From positions 1-12,973 of the forward strand of contig DGDN01000027.1 of assembly GCA_002385465.1 (NCBI GenBank): a stretch of DNA of 12,973 bases. The letters are read 5' to 3'. The notes under the pieces are model-generated. The model ran no database searches, was not told the DNA's origin, and worked only from the letters and a program-made list of their open reading frames with translations. The position numbers were made by a program, and so were the translations under genes. This DNA comes from Candidatus Fermentithermobacillaceae bacterium UBA3951 (GTDB taxonomy: Bacteria > Bacillota > Sulfobacillia > Fermentithermobacillales > Fermentithermobacillaceae). Positions within the stretch are counted from its first letter, which is position 1. Each line of letters opens with the position of its first letter. Shown here one piece after another: positions 7,141 to 12,973 of the stretch.

Positions 7141-8424
7141 TTGTCTAGGAAAACCGTTTCTTTCCGCACCTTTGGATGCAAGCAGAACCGCTATGATACC
7201 GATTTTCTCAGAGAGAGCTTCGAGAAGAAGGGCTTTGTTGCCGTCCAAGGCGACGCGGACGTGGTAGTGATAAATACGTGCGCCGTCACTTCACGGAGCG
7301 CCCAGAAATGCCGCCAGGCCATACGGTCTCACGCTAGAAAGGGTGCCAAGGTTGTCGTGACGGGCTGTTATCCTCAAATCGCTTCAGATGAGGTCAAGGA
7401 CATCCCCGGTGTTATCGTGGTTTCGGGAGTGAGGGAACGGGGCCGTCTCCCCGACTTGGTCTTGGAAGCCCTTGAATGCGGGGAACCGGTTGTTGAGGTG
7501 AAGCCCCATGTGGAAGGCGAGGAGTTTGAGGAAACTACGGTCGAAAGGCCGGACCTCACCCGCGCCTTTCTCAAGATACAGGAAGGGTGCGGCGACTACT
7601 GCACTTATTGCATAGTCCCCTACGCCAGGGGGCCCTCAAGGTCGAGGAGTCCCGAGAGCGTCATTAGGGAAGCCGAGAGGCTGGTGGAGCGTGGGTACAA
7701 AGAGATCGTCTTGACCGGGACCCACATTGGCCTCTACGGCGAAGAAGAAGGCATGCTCCCACGGCTTATTGAGAAGGTCAGCCGGATTCCGGGGCTCATC
7801 CGCATCCGCATAAGCTCCCTGGAGCCCCACGATGTCACTCCGGAGCTTATCGATTGCTTGAGGCTTCCCAATGTGTGCCATCACCTTCACCTTCCTCTTC
7901 AAAGTGGGAGCGACCGGATCTTAAGGATGATGGGCCGCAGGTACGATATAGCTCTTTTCATGGACATCGTACAAAGGGCGAGACGAGTCGCCCCGGACCT
8001 CGGGCTGACTACCGACATAATTGCGGGATTTCCCGGCGAGACCGAGGCGGATTTCCGGGACACGCTGGCTGTTGCCAGAGAGGCAGGTTTCTCAAGGATC
8101 CACGCTTTCAAGTACTCGCCCCGTCCGGGGACCCGGGCGTATGGCTTCGAAGAAAAGGTGCCCGAGAAGGTAAAGGAAGAACGGGTTTCGACCCTGATCT
8201 CCCTGGGACGGGAACTCTCCGAGGCTTTCCACCGTAGACTTGTTGGGAGGGATTACGAGGTCCTGGTAGAGGATGACCGAGAGAAGGATGGGTTCCTGGC
8301 CGGGTTTACCAGGAATTATGTCAGGTGCCGCTTCCCGGGAGAGGACGACCTCAAGGGGAAGGTAATCAGCGTGACAGTCCAGGAAGCTGGTCCCTCGGAT
8401 GTGACCTGTACCCCGAGACGCTAA
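7141..8424 (+). CDS. mtaB: tRNA t6A37 methylthiotransferase MtaB
   Basis: Radical-SAM enzyme that adds a methylthio group to C2 of t6A37 in tRNAs reading ANN codons, aiding decoding. It is 427 residues with the three domains of the MiaB family: an N-terminal cluster domain with C13, C47 and C76; the radical-SAM motif CGDYCTYC (C150, C154, C157); and a C-terminal TRAM domain (about 360-420). FGCKQN at 11-16 and the CTYCIVPYARG stretch favour MtaB over MiaB or RimO. Start is TTG 7141, after a weakish purine-rich AAGGTAAGGG site. A TATAAT at 7083-7088 upstream lacks a good -35, so read-through from the preceding gene is as likely as a separate promoter. Confidence 0.93.
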   Translation: MSRKTVSFRTFGCKQNRYDTDFLRESFEKKGFVAVQGDADVVVINTCAVTSRSAQKCRQAIRSHARKGAKVVVTGCYPQIASDEVKDIPGVIVVSGVRERGRLPDLVLEALECGEPVVEVKPHVEGEEFEETTVERPDLTRAFLKIQEGCGDYCTYCIVPYARGPSRSRSPESVIREAERLVERGYKEIVLTGTHIGLYGEEEGMLPRLIEKVSRIPGLIRIRISSLEPHDVTPELIDCLRLPNVCHHLHLPLQSGSDRILRMMGRRYDIALFMDIVQRARRVAPDLGLTTDIIAGFPGETEADFRDTLAVAREAGFSRIHAFKYSPRPGTRAYGFEEKVPEKVKEERVSTLISLGRELSEAFHRRLVGRDYEVLVEDDREKDGFLAGFTRNYVRCRFPGEDDLKGKVISVTVQEAGPSDVTCTPRR

Positions 8425-8433
8425 CTTAGGGTG

Positions 8434-9540
8434 ATGAATGTGCTTAGGCTGGGAGTTATTTTCGGCGGAAGATCCGGCGAACACGAGATCTCTGTGATGT
8501 CTGCCGTTTCGGTTGTGGGTGCCGCGAGGCAAGCAGGTTTCGCGGTGGTGGCAATTGGAGTAACCAGGAAAGGGCAATGGGTGTACTTGGGAGATGGCGA
8601 AGCCTTCTTCGCCACCGGGAGCACCGAGGTGCTTGCTGAGATGGGGCCGTTCTGTTGTCTCTTGCCTGACCCCGATAGGAAGGGGGTCTGGGTGGGCGGC
8701 GACGGCAAGATGATGCTCCATGAGATAGACGTGGTTTTCCCGGTCCTTCACGGGCCTTACGGCGAGGATGGCTCGCTGCAGGGCCTCCTTGAGCTCTCGG
8801 GGATCCCTTACGTAGGCGCTCCTGTCTTGGCTTCAGCCGTCTGCATGGATAAGGACACGACCAAGCGGCTCCTTGCCTCCTCAGGAGTCCCTCACGTGCC
8901 GGCCATACCGGTCGGGAGGCATTCATGGAGGACGAATAGGCACGAGGTGCTGGACAACCTGCTTAATCGGGTCACGTTCCCCCTGTTCACCAAGCCTTCA
9001 GGCTCGGGGTCAAGCCTGGGAGTCACGAAGGTGAAGAGCCCCGATGCTCTGGCGGATGCTCTTGACCAAGCCTTCCTCTATGACACGAAAGCGCTTGTCG
9101 AGCCCGCGATGGAGGGGTGCCTTGAGGTCGAATGTAGTGTCCTCGGGAACGAAGAGCCCGTGGCCTCCATAGCCGGGCAGATCCTTCCCAGCAGGGAGTT
9201 TTACGATTACGAAGCAAAATACATCGAAGACACGACTGCGCTGGCTATCCCGGCGGACCTAGACCCTGAAATGATGGCACGGGTTAAGGAGATCGCGGTG
9301 GAGGCATTCCGTGTTACGGGATGCAGGGGAATGGCCAGAGTGGACTTCTTCGTTGACGTTCGAGCGAGAAAGGTCTACGTAAATGAGCTGAATACCATCC
9401 CCGGGTTTACGCGGATAAGCATGTACCCCAAAATGTGGGAGGCAAGCGGCCTTTCTTTTCCCGAATTGGTTCGGAGACTTGTAGACTTGGCACTTGACCG
9501 CCAGGCCCAGTCGTGGCGCGAGGTCTACCGCAAGTCCTGA
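8434..9540 (+). CDS. ddl: D-alanine--D-alanine ligase
   Basis: Cytoplasmic ATP-grasp enzyme joining two D-alanines for the peptidoglycan stem peptide. About 368 residues, normal length. Seen in order: GVIFGGRSGEHEIS near the N-terminus, FPVLHGPYGEDGSLQG, the glycine-rich ATP loop KPSGSGSSLGV, EVECSVLG, the omega-loop FYDYEAKY, and NELNTIPGFT with the Mg ligands. The Tyr in the omega loop fits D-Ala-D-Ala rather than D-Ala-D-lactate ligases. The start is uncertain among GTG 8431, ATG 8434 and GTG 8440. The AGGGTGAT sequence at 8428-8435 spaces best to GTG 8440, while ATG 8434 is the commonest codon type. It starts only 6-15 bp after mtaB, so the two are co-transcribed. Confidence 0.96.
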   Translation: MNVLRLGVIFGGRSGEHEISVMSAVSVVGAARQAGFAVVAIGVTRKGQWVYLGDGEAFFATGSTEVLAEMGPFCCLLPDPDRKGVWVGGDGKMMLHEIDVVFPVLHGPYGEDGSLQGLLELSGIPYVGAPVLASAVCMDKDTTKRLLASSGVPHVPAIPVGRHSWRTNRHEVLDNLLNRVTFPLFTKPSGSGSSLGVTKVKSPDALADALDQAFLYDTKALVEPAMEGCLEVECSVLGNEEPVASIAGQILPSREFYDYEAKYIEDTTALAIPADLDPEMMARVKEIAVEAFRVTGCRGMARVDFFVDVRARKVYVNELNTIPGFTRISMYPKMWEASGLSFPELVRRLVDLALDRQAQSWREVYRKS

Positions 9541-9594
9541 ACGCGACTCCTTTAGGCACATGAAGCTCTCCGGAGCGGCGGCTCCAAGTCCTGA

Positions 9595-9624
9595 TTGACC
9601 TAGCGAAGTGACATATTGTACAAT
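9595..9624 (+). promoter_or_regulatory. Sigma-A-like promoter of rpsU
   Basis: TTGACC at 9595-9600, an 18-bp spacer, and TACAAT at 9619-9624 (5 of 6 to consensus). Transcription would begin near 9631. This places the in-frame ATG at 9608 upstream of the transcript and supports the downstream TTG start for S21. Confidence 0.7.
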
Positions 9625-9679
9625 CCTACATGTTATTCGGGAGCGGGAGAAACTCCTGCGGCGGAGGGAGGGACAGAGT

Positions 9680-9862
9680 TTGCCAGAAGTCAGAGTTGGC
9701 AAGGATGAGAGCTTCGACAGTGCCCTACGCCGCTTTAAGAGAGAGTGTCAGAGGTCGGGTATCCTCAGGGATGTGCGCAAGCACGAGCACTATGAAAGTC
9801 CGAGCGTGAGACGCAAGAAGAAGTCTGAAGCTGCGCGCGCCCGCAAGAGGCGGAGATACTAA
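9680..9862 (+). CDS. rpsU: 30S ribosomal protein S21
   Basis: Small basic protein of the 30S platform, near the anti-Shine-Dalgarno end of 16S rRNA, that helps initiation. The 60-residue product has the typical start PEVRVGKDESFDSALRRFKR, the RKHEHYESPS region and a very basic tail ending RKRRRY. Start is TTG 9680, preceded by GGAGGGAGGGA (9663-9673) with a 6-nt spacer. A longer reading from ATG 9608 would add 24 residues not seen in S21 and would begin before the inferred transcription start. It has its own promoter and a 3' hairpin, so it can be made independently of ddl. Confidence 0.95.
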   Translation: MPEVRVGKDESFDSALRRFKRECQRSGILRDVRKHEHYESPSVRRKKKSEAARARKRRRY

Positions 9863-9864
9863 TC

Positions 9865-9885
9865 CGGCCTTGAAGCGGCCGTTTT
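9865..9885 (+). terminator. Weak intrinsic terminator after rpsU
   Basis: CGGCC (9865-9869) pairs with GGCCG (9877-9881) over a 7-nt loop and is followed by TTTT. The stem is short, so termination may be partial, with the stronger hairpin at 9950-9969 acting as back-up. Confidence 0.5.
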
Positions 9886-9949
9886 GGCGGTTCTGCTCAG
9901 AATGCTCAGAAGCAGTTATGTAGACCAGAGGCTGTTATTTAGACTTGAA

Positions 9950-9969
9950 GGGCGGGGATTTCCCCGCCC
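9950..9969. terminator. Strong hairpin between convergent rpsU and amidohydrolase genes
   Basis: GGGCGGGGA (9950-9958) is the exact reverse complement of TCCCCGCCC (9961-9969), giving an 8-bp GC-rich stem with a small loop. It lies 30 bp beyond the minus-strand amidohydrolase stop and about 90 bp beyond rpsU. No long T-tract follows on either strand, so it may block convergent transcription or protect 3' ends rather than act as a textbook terminator. Confidence 0.55.
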
Positions 9970-9998
9970 TACCCATTTGCCTCTGGGTTTTACCAGTC

Positions 9999-10973
9999 CT
10001 ACAATCCGAAGAGAGCTTTTGCGTTGGTCGCAAAGACCATTTCCTTTTCCGAGTCTGTGAGTTCGAGGTCGCGAACGACCTTTACTGCCTTCTCGAGGCT
10101 GCCTATTTGATGCGGATAGTCGCTCCCTACCATGAATTGGGTTACGCCCAGGGTGTCGATGGCGAACCGGACCGTCTTAGGGTTGAACAAGACGCAGTCG
10201 TAGAAGATCTCCTTCAGGTAGTCCGACGGCTTCCTCTTGGGTTTCTTGCACTCGGGGTAGGCTTCGAAACCCCGGTCGAGCCTCTCGGCAAGAAACGGGA
10301 GGTTGCCGCCTAGGTGGGAAGCTACCAGCTTAAGGCCCGGGATCTCATCCAGGAGCCCGGAGAAGGTGAGCCTGGCAAAAGCGACCGTGGTGTCTACAGT
10401 AAAGCCCACGGTGGCAGCCAGCCGGAAGTCAAGGAACATCTGGGCCGGTACCGGGGTTGTCGGATGTATGAACAAGGGGACCTCCAATGCGGCCGCGGCT
10501 TCGAACACGGGCCTGAACTCGGGGAGGTCAAGGGTCTTGCCGCATACGTTGGTAAACAGCGTCCCACCCTTGAGACCCAGTTTCGTAACTGCATGGACGA
10601 GCTCATCGGCGGCGGCCTTTGGGGCCTGGAGCGGGAGGGCCGCCAGAGGGGCGTACCTGCCGCCGCTCTTGTCTGCTATCTCGGCGAACCCCTCGTTGGA
10701 AGCCCTGGCCATCTCGATTCCCCTGCCGGCTTCTTCAATGTGTACTCCGGGAGTGGTCATGGTCACTACCTGTGTATCAATGCCGAACTTGTCCAGCTGG
10801 GTGAGCCGGAAGTTTTCGTCTGCGTGTCCCCGGTCGACGACGTTGAAGTCACCTTCGTAGATGATGAGGAGATTGCCCTCTTCGTCTTGCCCTGCTTGAG
10901 CGACGCAGCCGCCCTTCTTCACCATCTCAAGATAAGCCTTTGGGTAAAAGTGGTTGTGGACGTCAATTATCAC
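9999..10973 (-). CDS. ACMSD-like metal-dependent amidohydrolase / decarboxylase (amidohydrolase 2 family)
   Basis: A 324-residue TIM-barrel protein of the amidohydrolase-2 family, which includes aminocarboxymuconate-semialdehyde decarboxylase, resorcylate-type decarboxylases and some hydrolases. Counting from the chosen start, the metal-site residues are H6 and H8 (DVHNH), H170 (LFIHP), H220 (ASHLGG) and D285 (GSDYPHQ). Their spacing matches the ACMSD pattern closely, so it should be an active zinc enzyme. Substrate is unknown. I chose GTG 10973 because AAGGAGGA (10988-10981 on the minus strand) lies 7 nt upstream and the protein then starts VIIDVHNH. A longer reading adds 27 residues that merely run through the end of the transporter gene. 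It overlaps the transporter gene by 11 bp and so shares its tyrosine T-box control, suggesting a role linked to tyrosine or another aromatic compound (inference). Confidence 0.88.
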   Translation of the reverse strand: MIIDVHNHFYPKAYLEMVKKGGCVAQAGQDEEGNLLIIYEGDFNVVDRGHADENFRLTQLDKFGIDTQVVTMTTPGVHIEEAGRGIEMARASNEGFAEIADKSGGRYAPLAALPLQAPKAAADELVHAVTKLGLKGGTLFTNVCGKTLDLPEFRPVFEAAAALEVPLFIHPTTPVPAQMFLDFRLAATVGFTVDTTVAFARLTFSGLLDEIPGLKLVASHLGGNLPFLAERLDRGFEAYPECKKPKRKPSDYLKEIFYDCVLFNPKTVRFAIDTLGVTQFMVGSDYPHQIGSLEKAVKVVRDLELTDSEKEMVFATNAKALFGL

Positions 10974-12381
10974 TGTGGATTCCTCCTTGCAGGTTTTCCA
11001 TGGTTCCTTTCGGGCCTTCTCCCAAGCGGAACAAACACGTGCCTGTGAGCGCATAGATCACTGCTATTAGGGGCGTTATCCAGTTCAGGAGGGCGTACTT
11101 CCAATAGCTCGTCGAAGGTACTTTCAGCATCTCCTGGATGAAAAGAGCGGCCGTGCTCCAGGGGATAAGGGCCGCTCCAAGTGTCCCCGCGTCCTCCAGC
11201 GTCCTCGAGAGCACTTTCGGATGAAGATCTCTCATGGCAAAGGCGTCCTTGAAAGATTGCCCGGGCAAGATGATTGCCAGCATCTGGTTGCCGGAAGCGA
11301 CGAGCGTAAGGGAGCACGAGGAAATGGTCGCCAGCACGAGGCCTCCCCGGGATTTCACTTTGAGGAGGAGCTCCTCTACAAGGCGTCTCACCGTACCCGT
11401 TTCTTTCAGCACCCCGCCGAGCGCCGTCGCCGCCAGGATCAATAGGACCGTTGGAAGCATAGACATCATCCCTCCTCGGGTGAGGAGGGTGTCCAGTACT
11501 TGGTGGCCAGTTTGACCGGTGAAGCCGTTGGTAGCCGCTCTCGCCAGTGACTGGACGCGTGCGCCCTGTGTGGCAAGAGCCGAAAGGGCGGACACCAAGA
11601 CTCCCGCCGCCAGCGAGGGAAGGGCCGGGAGCTTCTTGATTGACATCGCGAGTATCGCCAGAGCAGGAAGCAGGGTCATTGGTCCGATGTTGAAATTGGC
11701 TTCCAAGCTGTGTTTTAGGGATTCGATGGAAGCCGCGTCGGCTCGACCTCCCGCGCTCAAGCCCAGGAAGTAGAAACCGACGACAGAGATCGCGAGAGAC
11801 GGGACCGTCGTGAACATCATGGAATGAATGTGTTCGTAGACGGTTGTGCCCGAGACTGCCGGCGCGACATTGGTTGTATCCGACAGAGGAGACATCTTGT
11901 CGCCGAAGTAGGCGCCTGAGACTATTGCCCCTGCCATGAGCGGGGACGGTATGCCGCTCGCTTCAGAAACACCCATTAAGGCGATGCCCAACGTGCTGAT
12001 GGTCCCGAAGGACGTACCGGTTGCCGTTGAGGCTACAGCGGCCAAGAGACAAGCCGCAGGCACCAGGACTCCGGGTGAGAGCCACGATAACCCGTACCAG
12101 ATTAGGGTCGGGATGGTCCCTCCGACCAACCAGAGGCCGACAATCATCCCTACCAAGAGGAGGATGCTGATGGCAGGCAGCCCGTCTTGTACACCTCTGA
12201 AAAGAGCCGCCTGAATGCGGTTCCACTTGAGACCGGAGAGGCTTGCGGCAACGCACGCGGTAACCGTTCCGAGGACGACGGGAAGGTGCATCCCCGCGCC
12301 CAGACGGAGCGACACCAAGAGGACGGCGACGGCCGAACCGAACGTGGCCAGAGCCCTGCCCAATGAAGGTTTTTCTTCCAA
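10963..12381 (-). CDS. NhaC-family Na+/H+ antiporter-type transporter, probable tyrosine-related uptake
   Basis: A 472-residue polytopic membrane protein with about eleven or twelve hydrophobic segments. Family signatures: VGGTIPTLIWYGL (about 86-98), TGTSFGT (121-127) and the highly typical GAYFGDKMSPLSDTTN (156-171). NhaC proteins exchange Na+ and H+, sometimes with an organic substrate. Tyrosine T-boxes upstream of NhaC-type genes (the yheL group) have been used to predict tyrosine transport, and the T-box here reads as tyrosine too, so amino-acid uptake is more likely than pure pH control. Start is TTG 12381 with GAGGTGG at 12392-12386. First gene of a two-gene operon; its 3' end overlaps the amidohydrolase start. 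Family is certain; substrate is inferred. Confidence 0.92.
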   Translation of the reverse strand: MEEKPSLGRALATFGSAVAVLLVSLRLGAGMHLPVVLGTVTACVAASLSGLKWNRIQAALFRGVQDGLPAISILLLVGMIVGLWLVGGTIPTLIWYGLSWLSPGVLVPAACLLAAVASTATGTSFGTISTLGIALMGVSEASGIPSPLMAGAIVSGAYFGDKMSPLSDTTNVAPAVSGTTVYEHIHSMMFTTVPSLAISVVGFYFLGLSAGGRADAASIESLKHSLEANFNIGPMTLLPALAILAMSIKKLPALPSLAAGVLVSALSALATQGARVQSLARAATNGFTGQTGHQVLDTLLTRGGMMSMLPTVLLILAATALGGVLKETGTVRRLVEELLLKVKSRGGLVLATISSCSLTLVASGNQMLAIILPGQSFKDAFAMRDLHPKVLSRTLEDAGTLGAALIPWSTAALFIQEMLKVPSTSYWKYALLNWITPLIAVIYALTGTCLFRLGEGPKGTMENLQGGIHSDN

Positions 12382-12435
12382 GGTACCACCTCATTTCTGG
12401 TCAATCTCTCCGGTCTTGTCAGGTTGTTCGTGGTT

Positions 12436-12724
12436 CCTAAACAAAACCCCGTCCCTATGAGGGACGGGGTTGTGGCCCGCGGTACCACCCTAATTGGTCG
12501 GAACCCGCTCATGAGGCACGGTGTCCGGACACCCGGCACGATGCCTTCTTCCAGGTAACGGTGGAAGCTCCGCCTGAGCCTACTGCCGCCCTAAGAGGGC
12601 GGGTTCAACCGGTGGCTCCGAGGTGTATTTCACCTGCTCTCTCGTCCCGGTTTCACCGTACCCGGGCTCTCTGAGCGAGGCGAAGCAGGCTACTTCTCCT
12701 CTTCATAGCCGCATGAGATTGTTT
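12436..12724 (-). promoter_or_regulatory. T-box riboswitch leader, specifier UAC (tyrosine)
   Basis: A transcriptional T-box that reads the charging state of tRNA. The T-box sequence AGGGTGGTACCGCGG lies at 12490-12476 and is followed by the terminator. Stem I is traceable: GAGG (12701-12698) with CCTC (12623-12620) below the Specifier Loop, and CCTGC (12689-12685) with GCAGG (12637-12633) above it. The loop's 5' side carries the AGTA motif and its 3' side is TGAAATACA. TAC at 12627-12625, followed by A, is in the specifier position. The apical loop holds GGTG. A GCCCT/AGGGC hairpin (12600-12588) and the GGTGTCCGGACACC palindrome near 12520-12533 fit stems II/III. The UGGU bulge matches discriminator A73, as in tRNA-Tyr. 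Uncharged tRNA-Tyr should favour read-through into the transporter operon. Confidence 0.95.
12439..12469 (-). terminator. Regulated intrinsic terminator of the T-box leader
   Basis: On the minus strand CCCCGTCCC (12469-12461) pairs perfectly with GGGACGGGG (12455-12447) over a TCATA loop, followed by TTTTGTTT (12446-12439). The TCCCT at the end of the left arm can instead pair with the AGGG of the T-box to form the antiterminator, so the two folds exclude each other. Confidence 0.93.
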
Positions 12725-12730
12725 TATGAC

Positions 12731-12759
12731 TTTTAACACCGACCGGGCTTGTTCGTCAA
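12731..12759 (-). promoter_or_regulatory. Sigma-A-like promoter of the T-box operon
   Basis: On the minus strand TTGACG (12759-12754), a 17-bp spacer, and TTAAAA (12736-12731) as a weak -10. The start would be near 12724, just ahead of T-box Stem I. Confidence 0.65.
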
Positions 12760-12767
12760 GAGGCAGT

Positions 12768-12779
12768 GGTCAATTGACC
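12768..12779. repeat. Perfect 12-bp palindrome beside the T-box promoter
   Basis: GGTCAATTGACC reads the same on both strands. It ends 9 bp upstream of the minus-strand -35, a position typical of an activator or repressor site. No regulator is recognised, so operator function is a guess. Confidence 0.4.
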
Positions 12780-12893
12780 GAGTGCTGTGGGCTCGACGAG
12801 AGTACGCTGGAGGTATCCTTTGAGCCGGTTTGCCGCTGAGTTCTCGGCGCTTAGTACGGGCGCATGGGTCTGCCTAGGCGGCAAGATTCGGTC
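12780..12893. other. Intergenic stretch without a supported gene
   Basis: Between the palindrome and the right-edge repeats I see no RNA gene, terminator or convincing coding region. The only coding-like signal is a GGAGG (12809-12813) followed by a TTG at 12820 that opens just 26 codons and stops at 12900 inside the repeat. Confidence 0.4.
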
Positions 12894-12973
12894 CATCTAG
12901 CGAGGAATGCGAGACGCATTTGCATCCAGCAAGAAATGTGGGACGAATCCGGTGCATCCAGCCGGAAATGCGG
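12894..12973. repeat. Degenerate tandem repeat of about 32 bp, running off the window
   Basis: Units begin at 12894, 12923 and 12955 with CATCTAGC, CATCCAGC and CATCCAGC. Each continues with a GGAATG or GAAATG core, and the first two with a GAGACG or GGGACG block. The first unit is 29 bp, the second 32 bp, and the third is cut by the window end. GATTCGGTC just before 12894 resembles the end of a further decayed unit. The unit length is not a multiple of three and there are no unique spacers, so it is neither coding nor a CRISPR array. Confidence 0.7.

Noticed and set aside
9531..9594. 10-bp direct repeat CAAGTCCTGA at 9531-9540 and 9585-9594
   Set aside because: Short, with no similarity outside the 10 bp and no mobile-element features between the copies; probably chance.
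12820..12900. 26-codon open frame with GGAGG six bases before its TTG start
   Set aside because: Too short and composition unremarkable; no promoter with a good -10, and its stop lies inside the tandem repeat.
12894..12973. CRISPR array
   Set aside because: Units are contiguous and degenerate with no unique spacers, and no cas genes are present.

Overview
The window looks like chromosome from a moderately GC-rich, endospore-forming Bacillota (a Clostridia-like anaerobe or thermophile is a reasonable guess, but nothing here fixes the genus). The evidence is a SpoIIP sporulation hydrolase, a perfect CIRCE/HrcA heat-shock switch, a full transcriptional T-box riboswitch, strong GGAGG-type ribosome binding sites and frequent TTG/GTG starts. 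There are eleven supported protein genes, no rRNA or tRNA, and no sign of a prophage, insertion sequence or CRISPR array.

Left part (1-1650, + strand): a small four-helix membrane protein of the YvlD / phage-holin-4 family, then spoIIP. A 15-bp perfect inverted repeat brackets the spoIIP ribosome binding site and start codon.

Heat-shock cluster (1660-6331, + strand): a sigma-A-like promoter and a perfect CIRCE operator precede hrcA. Next comes a thermosome-like chaperonin (the bacterial Group III type), then dnaJ and rsmE. The dnaJ and rsmE starts overlap the preceding stop codons. The grpE and dnaK genes that normally sit between hrcA and dnaJ are absent: hrcA is followed after 65 bp by the chaperonin. 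Two GC-rich hairpins lie in that gap. HrcA should repress the whole unit until heat stress.

Housekeeping run (6363-9862, + strand): a membrane-anchored polysaccharide deacetylase-like protein with a changed catalytic motif, the tRNA methylthiotransferase MtaB, D-Ala-D-Ala ligase, and ribosomal protein S21 with its own promoter. S21 is followed by hairpins that also serve the convergent operon.

Right part (9950-12760, - strand): a two-gene operon of an NhaC-type transporter and an ACMSD-like metal-dependent amidohydrolase, overlapping by 11 bp. It is read from a promoter near 12731-12759 through a T-box leader of about 290 nt whose specifier codon reads as UAC (tyrosine). The operon should be switched on when uncharged tRNA-Tyr builds up, so the transporter probably imports tyrosine or a precursor. 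The amidohydrolase's substrate is unknown and is the main open question there.

Right edge (12760-12973): a perfect 12-bp palindrome beside the T-box promoter, about 110 bp with nothing recognisable, and the start of a degenerate tandem repeat of about 32 bp that runs off the window.
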